From Fructobacillus evanidus (lineage in GTDB: Bacteria; Bacillota; Bacilli; Lactobacillales; Lactobacillaceae), in the NCBI RefSeq assembly GCF_963580165.1, contig NZ_CAUZLM010000001.1, forward strand, positions 62,001-126,000: a DNA stretch of 64,000 nucleotides, given 5' to 3'. Made by a program: the position numbers and the translations under genes. Below, piece after piece: positions 31,670 to 40,354 of this stretch; within the stretch, counting starts at the first letter, position 1, and every line of letters begins with the position of its first letter. The notes beneath the pieces are model-generated. The model saw only the letters and a program-made list of their open reading frames with translations, made no database searches and was not told where the DNA came from.

Positions 31670-33022
31670 ATGACCCAAGATGGCGTGATAGTTGGATTAG
31701 ATATCGGGACAACCATGGTCAAAGTGGTTGTTGCCCAAAGCGAAAATGGTCGCTTCAACGTCATTGCCACGGGCAGTGCTCCGGGTGCTGGTTTACGCCG
31801 TGGCGTGATTGTTGACATCAACCAAACGGCTGAGGCCATTTCACAGGCAGTTTCACAGGCTGCTGCAAAGGCAAATATTGAAATTAACGAGGTAGTTGTT
31901 GGTTTGCCAGCCAACCATGTGGACATCCAAACGGTGACCGGACTTGTCTCGATTGAAAATCAAAATAAACAAATTACGAACCAAGATGTCGTCAATGTGA
32001 CCCATCAGGCTCTCGATTCACTTTCAGTTCAAGACCAAACAGTTGTTGAGTTTTTGCCCAACGAATTTATCGTCGATGGCTTTGATGGGATTAAAGACCC
32101 AACCGATATGATTGGGGTTCGACTGGAAGTGCAAGGCTTAGCTTATTTGGCACCAAGTAAGATTGTTGACACAATGAAGACTGCCGTTAAAAAGGCCGGT
32201 CTACAAATGCAGTCGCTGGTTTTGGCACCAATCGCCTTGGCACCAGCTTTTCTAAATGATGCCGAGCAAGACTTTGGTGCAATTCTAATTGACTTAGCTG
32301 GTGGTCAGTCAACCGCTTCCGTCGTCCATGACCACAAGGTAAAGTACATGACCGTGGACTACGAGGGTGGTATCCAGGTTACTAAGGATATCTCGACGGT
32401 TCTTGGTATTAGCGTGGATGAAGCTGAATCCATTAAGAAAAAGTATGGGTCGGCTGACCCTTACCAAGCATCGGCTAAGCAGCAATTTTATGTGAATGCC
32501 GTTGGCTTGACGGAGAAAAAACCGGTTGACGAGCAGTATTTGTCTGAAATTATGGCAGCGCGCTACGACCAAATTTTTGATCGTTTGGACCAGCAATTGC
32601 AGGCGATTGGTGCCGAAGAACTTCCCGGTGGTTTTCTCATCACCGGTGGTAACGCGGCAACGCCCGGGGTACTAGCCAAAGCGCAAGAACATTTTGGTTC
32701 AAATGTCCAGGTGGCACAGCCAACACAGATTGGCTTACGCCACCCTAGTTTTGCCCGGGCCTTGGCCTATGCTTCTCATCAAGCGTTTCAAAGTAACTTA
32801 GCTTTGGAAATCAAAGCGGTCTTAATGGGCCAGCAGCTTGAAGAAGTAGCAAAGGACCAGGCTAGCCATTATCACTTAGTTGATACTGGCGAAACCGATG
32901 TGATTGAAGCACAAGGTGAGGAAGGGGTCTACCTTGACCCAGCCGAAAAGAAATCAGGAGTATTTTCACGAGTAAAGTCGACGCTCGCCTCCTTGTTTGC
33001 AGAACCAGACGACAACGAATAA
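31670..33022 (+). CDS. ftsA: Cell division protein FtsA
   Basis: This encodes 450 residues after AGAGGGGAAA. An actin-like ATPase: VGLDIGTTMVKVVV (phosphate 1), ILIDLAGGQSTASVV (phosphate 2), GGFLITGGNAATPGV (adenosine), with a 1C domain between. The C-terminal VFSRVKSTLASLFAEP is the amphipathic membrane-targeting helix. FtsA anchors FtsZ polymers to the membrane. ftsZ follows 24 bases later. Confidence 0.96.
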   Translation: MTQDGVIVGLDIGTTMVKVVVAQSENGRFNVIATGSAPGAGLRRGVIVDINQTAEAISQAVSQAAAKANIEINEVVVGLPANHVDIQTVTGLVSIENQNKQITNQDVVNVTHQALDSLSVQDQTVVEFLPNEFIVDGFDGIKDPTDMIGVRLEVQGLAYLAPSKIVDTMKTAVKKAGLQMQSLVLAPIALAPAFLNDAEQDFGAILIDLAGGQSTASVVHDHKVKYMTVDYEGGIQVTKDISTVLGISVDEAESIKKKYGSADPYQASAKQQFYVNAVGLTEKKPVDEQYLSEIMAARYDQIFDRLDQQLQAIGAEELPGGFLITGGNAATPGVLAKAQEHFGSNVQVAQPTQIGLRHPSFARALAYASHQAFQSNLALEIKAVLMGQQLEEVAKDQASHYHLVDTGETDVIEAQGEEGVYLDPAEKKSGVFSRVKSTLASLFAEPDDNE

Positions 33023-33046
33023 AACATTCCCAAAGGAGTAACTTTC

Positions 33047-34303
33047 ATGGATTTTACAATCGACGAAACGCAGGATCAAGCCGGCGCTATCATCAAGGTC
33101 ATTGGTGTTGGTGGTGGTGGGTCTAATGCGGTTAACCATATGATTGACGAAGGCATCCAAGGGGTTGACTTTATTGTTGCCAATACTGATGTCCAAGCCT
33201 TAGAAAAGTCAAAGGCCCGTCAAAAGGTTCAAATTGGACCTAAATTAACAGGTGGACTTGGTGCCGGCTCAAACCCTGAGCGTGGTGCTAAGGCTGCCGA
33301 AGAATCAGAAGAAGAAATTAAATCAGCTTTAGAAGGCGCCGACATGGTTGTTGTGACAGCCGGAATGGGCGGTGGAACCGGAAACGGGGCTGCCCCAATC
33401 GTCGCTAAGGCTGCTAAAGAAATGGGGGCCCTAACGGTTGCCGTTGTTACTCGTCCTTTCTCATGGGAAGGACCAAAGCGGTCAAAGTATGCGGTTGAAG
33501 GTTTGCAAGCCTTGTCCGAATCTGTTGATTCTTTGATCGTGATTACCAACGAAAAACTGAAGGACCGAATCGATTTGAAGACGCCATTGTCGGAAGCCTT
33601 TAAGATTGTTGATGACGTTGTTGCTCAAGGTGTTCGTGGTATTTCAGAATTGATTACCAACCCTGGTTTCATTAACTTGGATTTTGCCGATGTGAAGACT
33701 GTTATGCAAAATGCCGGACCAGCTTTGATGGGTGTTGGGGTTGCCAATGGTGAGTCTCGCGCAAGCGATGCAACAAAGGCAGCCATTTCCTCACCATTGC
33801 TTGAAGTTGATATGTCAGGGGCTGAGGATGTCTTGTTGAACATTACCGGTGGTCCTGATTTGTCATTGTACGAAGCACAGACTGCTGCTGATGTGATTAA
33901 CCAAGAGGCTGGTCGCGATGTGAACGTTATCTTTGGAACTTCTGTTGACGAAGATTTGGGTGATTCAATTCGAATTACAGTAATTGCTACTGGTTTGCAA
34001 GCTGGCGGTGTTCAACCTGTGAAGCGTTCAGCAAAGCAAGAACAGCCAGCCGCAGAGTCAGCGCAAAATGGTCTTTTCGCTCGAACTGGCCAGGACCAAC
34101 CACTCAATCAAAACGTTGCTGGTAAGGATGATCCTTTTGAAAATTGGGATATCACGACTAGCAAGCGGCCAAGTAACCAAGCTGGTCAGTTCGAAGGGGT
34201 TCAGAAGAAAGCTTTTGATCCCGTTGAACCGGTCAACCAAGGAATTGATTTAGACTTGTCAAACGAGGATGATGATAAGCCACCATTCTTCAAGAAGCGA
34301 TAA
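33047..34303 (+). CDS. ftsZ: Cell division protein FtsZ
   Basis: This encodes 418 residues after AAAGGAG. Tubulin-like GTPase with GVGGGGSNAVNHMI, the signature GMGGGTGNGAAP (about 106-117) and the T7 loop (NLDFADVKTVM). A variable linker (about 325-400) ends in the conserved tail DDDKPPFFKKR, the docking peptide for FtsA and SepF. It polymerises into the Z ring. No octamer AAAATCAG occurs inside it. In many Firmicutes ylmE follows ftsZ; here sepF comes next. Confidence 0.97.
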   Translation: MDFTIDETQDQAGAIIKVIGVGGGGSNAVNHMIDEGIQGVDFIVANTDVQALEKSKARQKVQIGPKLTGGLGAGSNPERGAKAAEESEEEIKSALEGADMVVVTAGMGGGTGNGAAPIVAKAAKEMGALTVAVVTRPFSWEGPKRSKYAVEGLQALSESVDSLIVITNEKLKDRIDLKTPLSEAFKIVDDVVAQGVRGISELITNPGFINLDFADVKTVMQNAGPALMGVGVANGESRASDATKAAISSPLLEVDMSGAEDVLLNITGGPDLSLYEAQTAADVINQEAGRDVNVIFGTSVDEDLGDSIRITVIATGLQAGGVQPVKRSAKQEQPAAESAQNGLFARTGQDQPLNQNVAGKDDPFENWDITTSKRPSNQAGQFEGVQKKAFDPVEPVNQGIDLDLSNEDDDKPPFFKKR

Positions 34304-34316
34304 GGGGGATTGATTG

Positions 34317-34754
34317 ATGGCATTTGATGGGATTAAGCGCCTGTTTTCAGGTGATGATGATTACTACGAAGAAGAGCGCTATGAAGAGGTGCAAGAACCA
34401 CAGCAACCTGTTCAAAAGCAAAAGCCTGCTACCAACAATAAGCAAATGACCGCTTTTAAAAATCAGAGTCAGGCCGGGGTAGCACAGGGGCGTATTGCAC
34501 TTTTCGAACCTAAGGTTTATGCAGACTCACGAGCAATTGCTAGTCAAGTGATTGAAGGTGATGCCGTGATTGTAAACTTTTCCCAATTGGAAGAGGAACA
34601 AGCCATGCGAATCTTAGACTATATTGGCGGAGCTGTTTACGCTGTTTCTGGTTCGATGGAACGAGTTGGTGAGAAAATTTTCTTGCTGACACCATCAACT
34701 TATGAAGTAGCCGGCTCTATGAGTGAAAACCTTGATAATCAAGGTCGGTATTAA
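34317..34754 (+). CDS. sepF: Cell division protein SepF
   Basis: This encodes 145 residues from the ATG at 34317 (GGGGGAT upstream). The N-terminal MAFDGIKRLFSGDDDYYEEE is the membrane-binding amphipathic helix with an acidic stretch; a Gln/Pro linker follows and the C-terminal SepF domain (about 58-140) has VIVNFSQLEEEQAMRILDYI and GSMERVGEKIFLLTP. It bundles FtsZ filaments and tethers them to the membrane. The ylmE gene normally found before it is absent. Confidence 0.94.
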   Translation: MAFDGIKRLFSGDDDYYEEERYEEVQEPQQPVQKQKPATNNKQMTAFKNQSQAGVAQGRIALFEPKVYADSRAIASQVIEGDAVIVNFSQLEEEQAMRILDYIGGAVYAVSGSMERVGEKIFLLTPSTYEVAGSMSENLDNQGRY

Positions 34755-34759
34755 AATTT

Positions 34760-35014
34760 ATGTTTGGACTACTATTAGTCACGATTATTGCGTGGCTGCT
34801 TAAGATTTATTCTTACGCACTGATTGTCTATGTCTTGATGTCATGGTTCCCCGGTGCTTATAACACTTGGTTTGGCCGCGAATTGGGCAAGATTATCACC
34901 CCTTATTTGTCCTGCTTTTCTTTCATCAAACCAATTGGCATTTTAGACTTACGACCATTGATCGCCTTCATTGTCTTGGATTTCGCACAATATGCCTTGG
35001 CATGGTTCTTTTAA
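34760..35014 (+). CDS. ylmG: YggT family membrane protein YlmG
   Basis: This encodes 84 residues with two hydrophobic helices (about 3-27 and 62-82) flanking the conserved SWFPGAYNTWFGRELGKIITPYL-type centre with a PIG-x-LDLRPL motif. No strong Shine-Dalgarno; it begins five bases after sepF, so coupled translation is likely. YggT/YlmG proteins are linked to division and osmotic tolerance. Abuts ylmH with no gap. Confidence 0.9.
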   Translation: MFGLLLVTIIAWLLKIYSYALIVYVLMSWFPGAYNTWFGRELGKIITPYLSCFSFIKPIGILDLRPLIAFIVLDFAQYALAWFF

Positions 35015-35809
35015 ATGAATGATCAAAAGGCGATCGCTCAGCATTTTCACGAGAGTGAGAGCGATTTTGTGAAACAAGCTTTGGATTGGGTTGATCAAGC
35101 GGAAATGGACTATCGGCTGGTTCTAACGAAGTTTTTAAATCCACGCCAGCGTTATATTGTTCATACGCTTGTCAACCAGCGTTCAGGCTTAAAAATGGTC
35201 GAGGATGGTATCTTTGACCAAGCTGAATCGAAGCGGGTTGTGATTGCACCTGATTTTTATGAGATTGAGGAAAGTGATTTTCAACTAGTCTTATTAGAAT
35301 TAGTCTTTCCGGTTAAATTTGTTAGCCTGCGCCATAAAGATATTTTAGGTGCACTAGTGCATACAGGACTTGAGCGATCAGGCTTTGGTGATATCGTCGT
35401 CAAAGCAAGTCAGGGCCAAGTTCAATTAGCGGTTGATCAGTTGCTGGTCGACTTTATTCGACAAGAAATTGATCGAATTGGTAAGGTGAAGACGAACTGG
35501 CGAGAAATCAGCTTTAATCACGCCTTCCAAAAGGAAGAAGACGGTGAAGAACAGTTCTTATTAGTCAATTCATTGCGTCTTGATGTTGTGGTAGCTGCAG
35601 CATTTAATCTGCCACGCGCGAAGGCGCAGGATTTAGTCGCTAATGGTTCTGTGCAAGTCAATTGGGCCGTTATTGATCGAGTAGACCGGCAAATTTCTTT
35701 AAAAGATGTGATTTCAGTGAGAAAATATGGAAGAATTTGCTTAGAAAGCTTGTCAGGGCAGAGTAAAAAGGATAAAATCAAAGCAGTTTTTAATATTATT
35801 CATCGATGA
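35015..35809 (+). CDS. ylmH: S4 domain RNA-binding protein YlmH
   Basis: This encodes 264 residues. The N-terminal two-thirds is the YlmH-specific part (FLNPRQRYIVHTLVNQ, the SDFQLVLLELVFPVKF-type core), and the C-terminus is an S4 domain (LRLDVVVAAAFNLPRAKAQD, then NGSVQVNW, VISVRKYGRI). YlmH has been linked to ribosome-associated quality control and to division in relatives. The ATG directly follows the ylmG stop. One CTGATTTT falls in APDFYEI. Confidence 0.92.
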   Translation: MNDQKAIAQHFHESESDFVKQALDWVDQAEMDYRLVLTKFLNPRQRYIVHTLVNQRSGLKMVEDGIFDQAESKRVVIAPDFYEIEESDFQLVLLELVFPVKFVSLRHKDILGALVHTGLERSGFGDIVVKASQGQVQLAVDQLLVDFIRQEIDRIGKVKTNWREISFNHAFQKEEDGEEQFLLVNSLRLDVVVAAAFNLPRAKAQDLVANGSVQVNWAVIDRVDRQISLKDVISVRKYGRICLESLSGQSKKDKIKAVFNIIHR

Positions 35810-35836
35810 GATGAATTCGGGAGGCAGAGAGATAAG

Positions 35837-36619
35837 ATGGCATTAACACCAGATGAGATTTTAAATCATGAATTCACCCGCAAGGGCTCAAAGGCATATG
35901 TGGCACGCGAAGTTGATTCTTTCTTGGATGAAGTTAATAATGATTACCGTACTTTATTGACTGATTTTGAGAAGTTACAACAGCAAACTCGTCAGCAACA
36001 AAATCGCATTGATGAGCTTGAAGGCGAACGTGATCAAGTGAATGAATCAATCATGTTTGCCCAAAGTGCTGCTTCACGTTTGCGCTCTGAGACGGAATCT
36101 GAAGTAAAGTCACAGTTGACCCATGCCCAAGATGAAGCCAAGCAAATTGTTGATGAGGCCCGCCAAAAGGCCGAAGCTGAATCTGCCCGTTTGGCACAAG
36201 AAAATGTTGACTTAATTGACGAGCAAAATCGCTTGCGTCAGCGAGTTGATAGTTTCCGCCAATCATTCCTGTCATTAATTGACCAACAAAAGGCGTTGCT
36301 TGAACAGGGGCAGCTGTCACAGGCAGTCAACAAATTGCCTGCCTCTGAATTATCCGAAAAGGTTTTAGGTGAAACGAACCATTGGTTGAAGCCTGCTTCA
36401 GAAGCAACAGTGCCAACTGTAGTCAACGATGACAATCAAGAAGGTACTGCTGAAAAGCCATTGCCAACTGACATTAAAGAAGTGCCAAGTTTTGCTAAGG
36501 GACCAATCGAACCTGGTGAGGGGGAAGAAAAGCCTGTTGAAAGCGAAACGGTTGAAGTGGAAGCAGAAGTTGCAGATCCAACGGTGGTCGTTTTCCCTGA
36601 AAACGGTCAACCCAAGTAA
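35837..36619 (+). CDS. divIVA: Cell division initiation protein DivIVA
   Basis: This encodes 260 residues after GGGAGGCAGAG. The N-terminus MALTPDEILNHEFTRKGSKA with YVAREVDSFLDEVNNDY is the membrane-curvature-binding domain. A long coiled coil follows (about 45-175), then an acidic, Glu/Pro/Val-rich tail (about 195-260). It marks poles and septa and recruits partners. Last gene of the division cluster; the ileS leader starts soon after its stop. Confidence 0.95.
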   Translation: MALTPDEILNHEFTRKGSKAYVAREVDSFLDEVNNDYRTLLTDFEKLQQQTRQQQNRIDELEGERDQVNESIMFAQSAASRLRSETESEVKSQLTHAQDEAKQIVDEARQKAEAESARLAQENVDLIDEQNRLRQRVDSFRQSFLSLIDQQKALLEQGQLSQAVNKLPASELSEKVLGETNHWLKPASEATVPTVVNDDNQEGTAEKPLPTDIKEVPSFAKGPIEPGEGEEKPVESETVEVEAEVADPTVVVFPENGQPK

Positions 36620-36639
36620 AAATTAGTTATTAACGGTGT

Positions 36640-36867
36640 AAGTCAGTTTAAAAAAGTTGATAGTGTTAGCGAGCCATGTCCGGTGAAAGATGGTCACTCC
36701 CTCAATTCTTTTACATCCCTTACCCTTGATCAAACTGAACTAGGAGTAAGTTTGACGGCTTGGCCCGTTATCGCCAGTTAGAGCGTTGACTATTGATCAG
36801 CGGAAGATAGGTGGTACCACGTAAAAGACGTCCTGTTGTCCCAATTTTGGGGCACAGGACGTTTTTT
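36640..36867 (+). promoter_or_regulatory. T-box leader of ileS
   Basis: The T-box core GGTGGTACCACG (36810-36821) is followed by a terminator: ACGTCCTGT (36828-36836) pairs with ACAGGACGT (36854-36862), the stem being extended by GTCCC and GGGGC, then a T run. A long structured region upstream (from about 36640) would be stem I. Uncharged tRNA-Ile should switch it to the antiterminator. I did not locate the specifier codon with certainty. The region fills the 270-base divIVA-ileS gap. Confidence 0.88.
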
Positions 36868-36889
36868 CGTTTATTGAAAGGAGTCTCTT

Positions 36890-39688
36890 ATGAAGTATAA
36901 AGACACATTGAATTTAGGAAAAACAGCATTTCCGATGCGAGGCTCTTTGCCAACAACGGAGCCAGAACGGCAACAAGGCTGGTACGATGACAACCTTTAT
37001 GAACAACGGCTGGCACAAAACGAACAGAAGCCACACTTTAACTTGCATGATGGCCCTCCCTATGCCAATGGAAACATTCACTTGGGTCACGCTTTAAACA
37101 AGATTACCAAGGATATTATTGTTCGCTACAAGAACATGAATGGTTACTATGCACCCTATGTTCCTGGATGGGATACACACGGTTTGCCAATCGAGCAACA
37201 GTTAACGAAGGCTGGTCATGACCGGAAGTCAATGCCAAAGAGCGAATGGCGTAACTTGGCTAAAGATTTTGCGCTGGAGCAAGTTGATAAGCAACGCAAT
37301 GACTTTAAGCGCTTGGGGATTATGGCCGATTGGGAAAACCCATACATTACTTTGCAGCCTGAATTCGAGGCCGCTCAATTGCGCGTCTTTGGTACGATGG
37401 CCAAGAAGGGTTACATTTTCCAAGGTGCTAAGCCAGTGTATTGGTCATGGTCATCTGAATCAGCTTTGGCGGAAGCCGAAATTGAATACCACGACATCAA
37501 GTCAACTTCATTGTTCTATGCCAACCGTGTTAAGGATGGCAAGGGTATCTTGGATGGTGATACTTACTTGGTTGTTTGGACAACGACACCATTTACAGTT
37601 ACCGCTTCACGTGGAATTACCTTAGGTCCTGATTTTGACTATGTTTTGGTAAAGCCAGCTGGTCAAGACAAGAAGTATGTCGTGGCCAAGGAATTGTTGG
37701 AAACGGTTGCGCCAAAGTTTGGTTGGGAAGATTACGAAGTATTGGACTCATATAAGGGTCAAGACTTGGATAAGATTACGGCTTACCACCCATGGGATGC
37801 TGATGCCGAAGAAGTGGTCATGAATGCGGACCACGTTACTTTGGACTCTGGAACTGGTTTGGTTCACACGGCTCCTGGCTTTGGTGAAGACGATTACAAC
37901 GTTTCAAAGCAATATGGCCTAGAGGTTGTTGTGACCGTTGACGAAAAGGGAAACATGACCAAGAATGCGGGTCCTGATTTTGAAGGCCGATTCTATGATG
38001 ACGTTACTGGAACAGTGATTACCAAGTTGACGGATGCCGGGTTGTTCTTGGCGAAGGAAAAGATTACCCACTCATACCCATTTGACTGGCGAACAAAGAA
38101 GCCAATTATTTGGCGGGCTGTGCCACAATGGTTTGCGTCAATTGATAACTTCCGTCAGGATATTTTGGACCAAATTGATGGGGTTAATTTCTTCCCAGCA
38201 TGGGGGCAAAAGCGCTTGCACAACATGATTGCTGGTCGTGGTGACTGGGTTATCTCTCGTCAACGTGTTTGGGGCGTGCCATTGCCAATCTTCTATGCAG
38301 AAGATGGAACAGCCATTTTGGATGCTGACATTATTGAGCACGTTGCCCAATTGGTTGAAAAGCATGGTTCAAACGTTTGGTTTGAACGTGAAGCCAAGGA
38401 CCTATTGCCAGAAGGTTATACGAACGAACATTCACCAAATGGTCAATTCAAGAAGGAAGAAGACATCATGGATGTCTGGTTCGATTCTGGTTCCTCTTGG
38501 AATGGGGTAATGCGTCAACGCCCTCAATTGGATTACCCTGCTGATTTGTATTTGGAAGGATCTGACCAGTACCGTGGTTGGTTTAACTCTTCATTGATTA
38601 CTTCTGTGGCCGTAACGGGCCAGGCACCTTACAAGAACTTGCTATCACAAGGCTTTACTTTGGATGGTAAGGGTAACAAGATGTCCAAGTCATTGGGAAA
38701 CACGATTTCACCATTGGATGTTGGTAACAAGTTTGGTGTTGAAATTTTGCGTTTGTGGACCATCTCAGTTGATACGTCCCAAGATATGCCGGTTTCAGAT
38801 GAAATTTTGAAGCAAGTTGCTGATTCTTATCGTAAGATTCGTAACACCATGCGTTTCTTGTTGGCCAACACGTCTGACTTTGATTACGATACTGACAAGG
38901 TTGCCTTTGCAGACCGTGCTGCCCATGACCAATATGCAACGGTCTTGTTGAACAACTTGGTCGCTGATTTGAAGGATAGTTATGACAACTACCGCCTCAA
39001 TGAAATCTACTCTCGTTTGATTAACTTTATTAACGTTGACTTGTCGGCCTTCTATTTGGATGTTGCCAAGGATGTTGTTTATGTCGAAGCACCGGATTCT
39101 GCTTTGCGTCGTTCAATGCAATCTGTCTTCTACGAGATTTTGACGGCCTTAACGAAGTTGATGTTGCCAGTCTTGCCACATACGGCTGAAGAAATCTGGT
39201 CATATATCCCACATACCAACACGAAGTACGCTTATTTGCAAGACATGCCAACTGTAGAGGACTTGCCAGAAACTGCTGACATGATGGTTAAGTGGGAAAC
39301 GGTCTTTGCACTGCGTTCGGCAGCTAATAAGGCAATCGAAGCTGCTCGAACAGACGGTTTGGTTGGTAAGAATTCCGAAGCAGCGATGACTTTGTACTTG
39401 ACGGCTGATCAGAAGAGCGTTTTGCCTGATTTGAACTTAGACTTGCGTTTGATTTTGATGGTCTCACAACTAGACTTGAAGGACCGCGAAGAGGCAACAG
39501 CTGCTGTGCCAAGCTTTGATGACGTTCCTGTCTTAGTTGAAAAGGCTCGCGGTGGTTTGTCACCACGTGACCGTCGCTATCACGAAGATTTGGGAGCCGA
39601 TGAGGCCTTCCCAGAATTGTCAAAGGCTGAAGCTGATTTGGTTCGGAAGTATTATCCAGCCGCTTTAGCAGAAGGTTTTGAAGCTTAA
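36890..39688 (+). CDS. ileS: Isoleucyl-tRNA synthetase
   Basis: This encodes 932 residues after GAAAGGAG. Class I synthetase: GNIHLGHALNK (HIGH motif, about 63-66), editing domain in the middle (TTTPFTVTASRGI), GNKMSKSLGN (KMSKS, about 596-600), then the anticodon-binding domain. At the C-terminus most bacterial IleRS have a four-cysteine zinc site; here the matching stretch reads GLSPRDRRYHEDLGADEAFP, followed by ELSKAEADLV, with no cysteine. The aspartate-rich skeleton is kept but the metal ligands are gone. Expression is T-box controlled. Codon use is that of a highly expressed gene. Confidence 0.96.
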   Translation: MKYKDTLNLGKTAFPMRGSLPTTEPERQQGWYDDNLYEQRLAQNEQKPHFNLHDGPPYANGNIHLGHALNKITKDIIVRYKNMNGYYAPYVPGWDTHGLPIEQQLTKAGHDRKSMPKSEWRNLAKDFALEQVDKQRNDFKRLGIMADWENPYITLQPEFEAAQLRVFGTMAKKGYIFQGAKPVYWSWSSESALAEAEIEYHDIKSTSLFYANRVKDGKGILDGDTYLVVWTTTPFTVTASRGITLGPDFDYVLVKPAGQDKKYVVAKELLETVAPKFGWEDYEVLDSYKGQDLDKITAYHPWDADAEEVVMNADHVTLDSGTGLVHTAPGFGEDDYNVSKQYGLEVVVTVDEKGNMTKNAGPDFEGRFYDDVTGTVITKLTDAGLFLAKEKITHSYPFDWRTKKPIIWRAVPQWFASIDNFRQDILDQIDGVNFFPAWGQKRLHNMIAGRGDWVISRQRVWGVPLPIFYAEDGTAILDADIIEHVAQLVEKHGSNVWFEREAKDLLPEGYTNEHSPNGQFKKEEDIMDVWFDSGSSWNGVMRQRPQLDYPADLYLEGSDQYRGWFNSSLITSVAVTGQAPYKNLLSQGFTLDGKGNKMSKSLGNTISPLDVGNKFGVEILRLWTISVDTSQDMPVSDEILKQVADSYRKIRNTMRFLLANTSDFDYDTDKVAFADRAAHDQYATVLLNNLVADLKDSYDNYRLNEIYSRLINFINVDLSAFYLDVAKDVVYVEAPDSALRRSMQSVFYEILTALTKLMLPVLPHTAEEIWSYIPHTNTKYAYLQDMPTVEDLPETADMMVKWETVFALRSAANKAIEAARTDGLVGKNSEAAMTLYLTADQKSVLPDLNLDLRLILMVSQLDLKDREEATAAVPSFDDVPVLVEKARGGLSPRDRRYHEDLGADEAFPELSKAEADLVRKYYPAALAEGFEA

Positions 39689-39710
39689 AAATCAGTTATT
39701 TTGATTTTAA

Positions 39711-39749
39711 AAAAACGATGTCAAGTAAAAACACTTGACATCGTTTTTG
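39711..39749 (+). terminator. Terminator of ileS
   Basis: AAAAACGATGTCAAGT pairs exactly, 16 pairs, with ACTTGACATCGTTTTT across a 6-base loop. The right arm contains the -35 box of the rpsP promoter. Confidence 0.92.
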
Positions 39750-39763
39750 ATATTTGGCATAAT
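39735..39763 (+). promoter_or_regulatory. rpsP promoter, -35 inside the ileS terminator
   Basis: TTGACA (39735-39740), 17-base spacer, CATAAT (39758-39763), 33 bases before rpsP. The consensus -35 is part of the terminator's 3' arm. Confidence 0.75.
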
Positions 39764-39795
39764 AGACAAGTAAAGAAATACGGAGGAATTACATT

Positions 39796-40254
39796 ATGGC
39801 AGTTAAAATTCGCTTGAAGCGGATGGGCGCTAAGAAGCGTCCATTCTACCGCGTTGTTATCGCTGACTCACGTTCACCACGTGATGGTCGTTTTATCGAA
39901 ACAGTGGGAACTTATAACCCAATCGCTGTTCCAGCAGAAGTAAAGTTGGACGAAGCTAAGATCTTGGCTTGGTTGGCAAATGGTGCACAACCATCTGACA
40001 CAGCTCGTAACTTGTTGTCAAAGGCTGGTATCATGGCTAAGTATGCTGAACAAAAGGCTGCTGCAGCTTCTGAAAAGCCTGCTAAGGCAAAGAAGTCAGC
40101 TGCTGCTAAGCCAGCAGCTAAGGAAGAAGCAGCTGCTTCTTCTGAAAAGCCAACGGCTAAGAACAAGGTTGCTGAAATCAAGGCATACTTGGACGCCCAA
40201 GGTATCGACTACCCAGCATCAGCTAAGAAGGCTGACTTGTTGGAATTGGTTTAA
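39796..40254 (+). CDS. rpsP: Ribosomal protein S16 with C-terminal HeH/LEM-like extension
   Basis: This encodes 152 residues; S16 is usually about 80-95. Residues 1-87 are standard S16 (VKIRLKRMGAKKRPFYRVV, SPRDGRFIETVGTYNP). Residues 88-122 are an Ala/Lys/Glu linker. Residues 123-152, NKVAEIKAYLDAQGIDYPAS then AKKADLLELV, match the pattern of HeH/LEM (SAP-like) helix-extended-helix motifs, which bind DNA or other partners and are mostly seen at ends of phage and nucleic-acid proteins. The reading frame is continuous and has strong high-expression codons across the join. GGAGG precedes the ATG; a terminator follows. Confidence 0.93.
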   Translation: MAVKIRLKRMGAKKRPFYRVVIADSRSPRDGRFIETVGTYNPIAVPAEVKLDEAKILAWLANGAQPSDTARNLLSKAGIMAKYAEQKAAAASEKPAKAKKSAAAKPAAKEEAAASSEKPTAKNKVAEIKAYLDAQGIDYPASAKKADLLELV

Positions 40255-40276
40255 GACAAACTGGTTTATAAAGTGG

Positions 40277-40308
40277 AAACTACCAAAGTTCATTTGGTAG
40301 TTTTTTTC
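40277..40308 (+). terminator. Terminator of rpsP
   Basis: AAACTACCAAA pairs exactly with TTTGGTAGTTT around five bases, followed by T's. Confidence 0.9.
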
Positions 40309-40329
40309 TTTTTGAACAAGCTAAGATAA

Positions 40330-40347
40330 GCAAAGCTTTGCTATAAT
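40330..40347 (+). promoter_or_regulatory. Extended -10 promoter of rimM with adjoining palindrome
   Basis: TGCTATAAT (TATAAT 40342-40347) is seven bases before the rimM ATG, so the transcript starts at or within a base or two of the start codon. The perfect palindrome GCAAAGCTTTGC (40330-40341) abuts the -10 box. Confidence 0.6.
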
Positions 40348-40354
40348 AGAGAGT

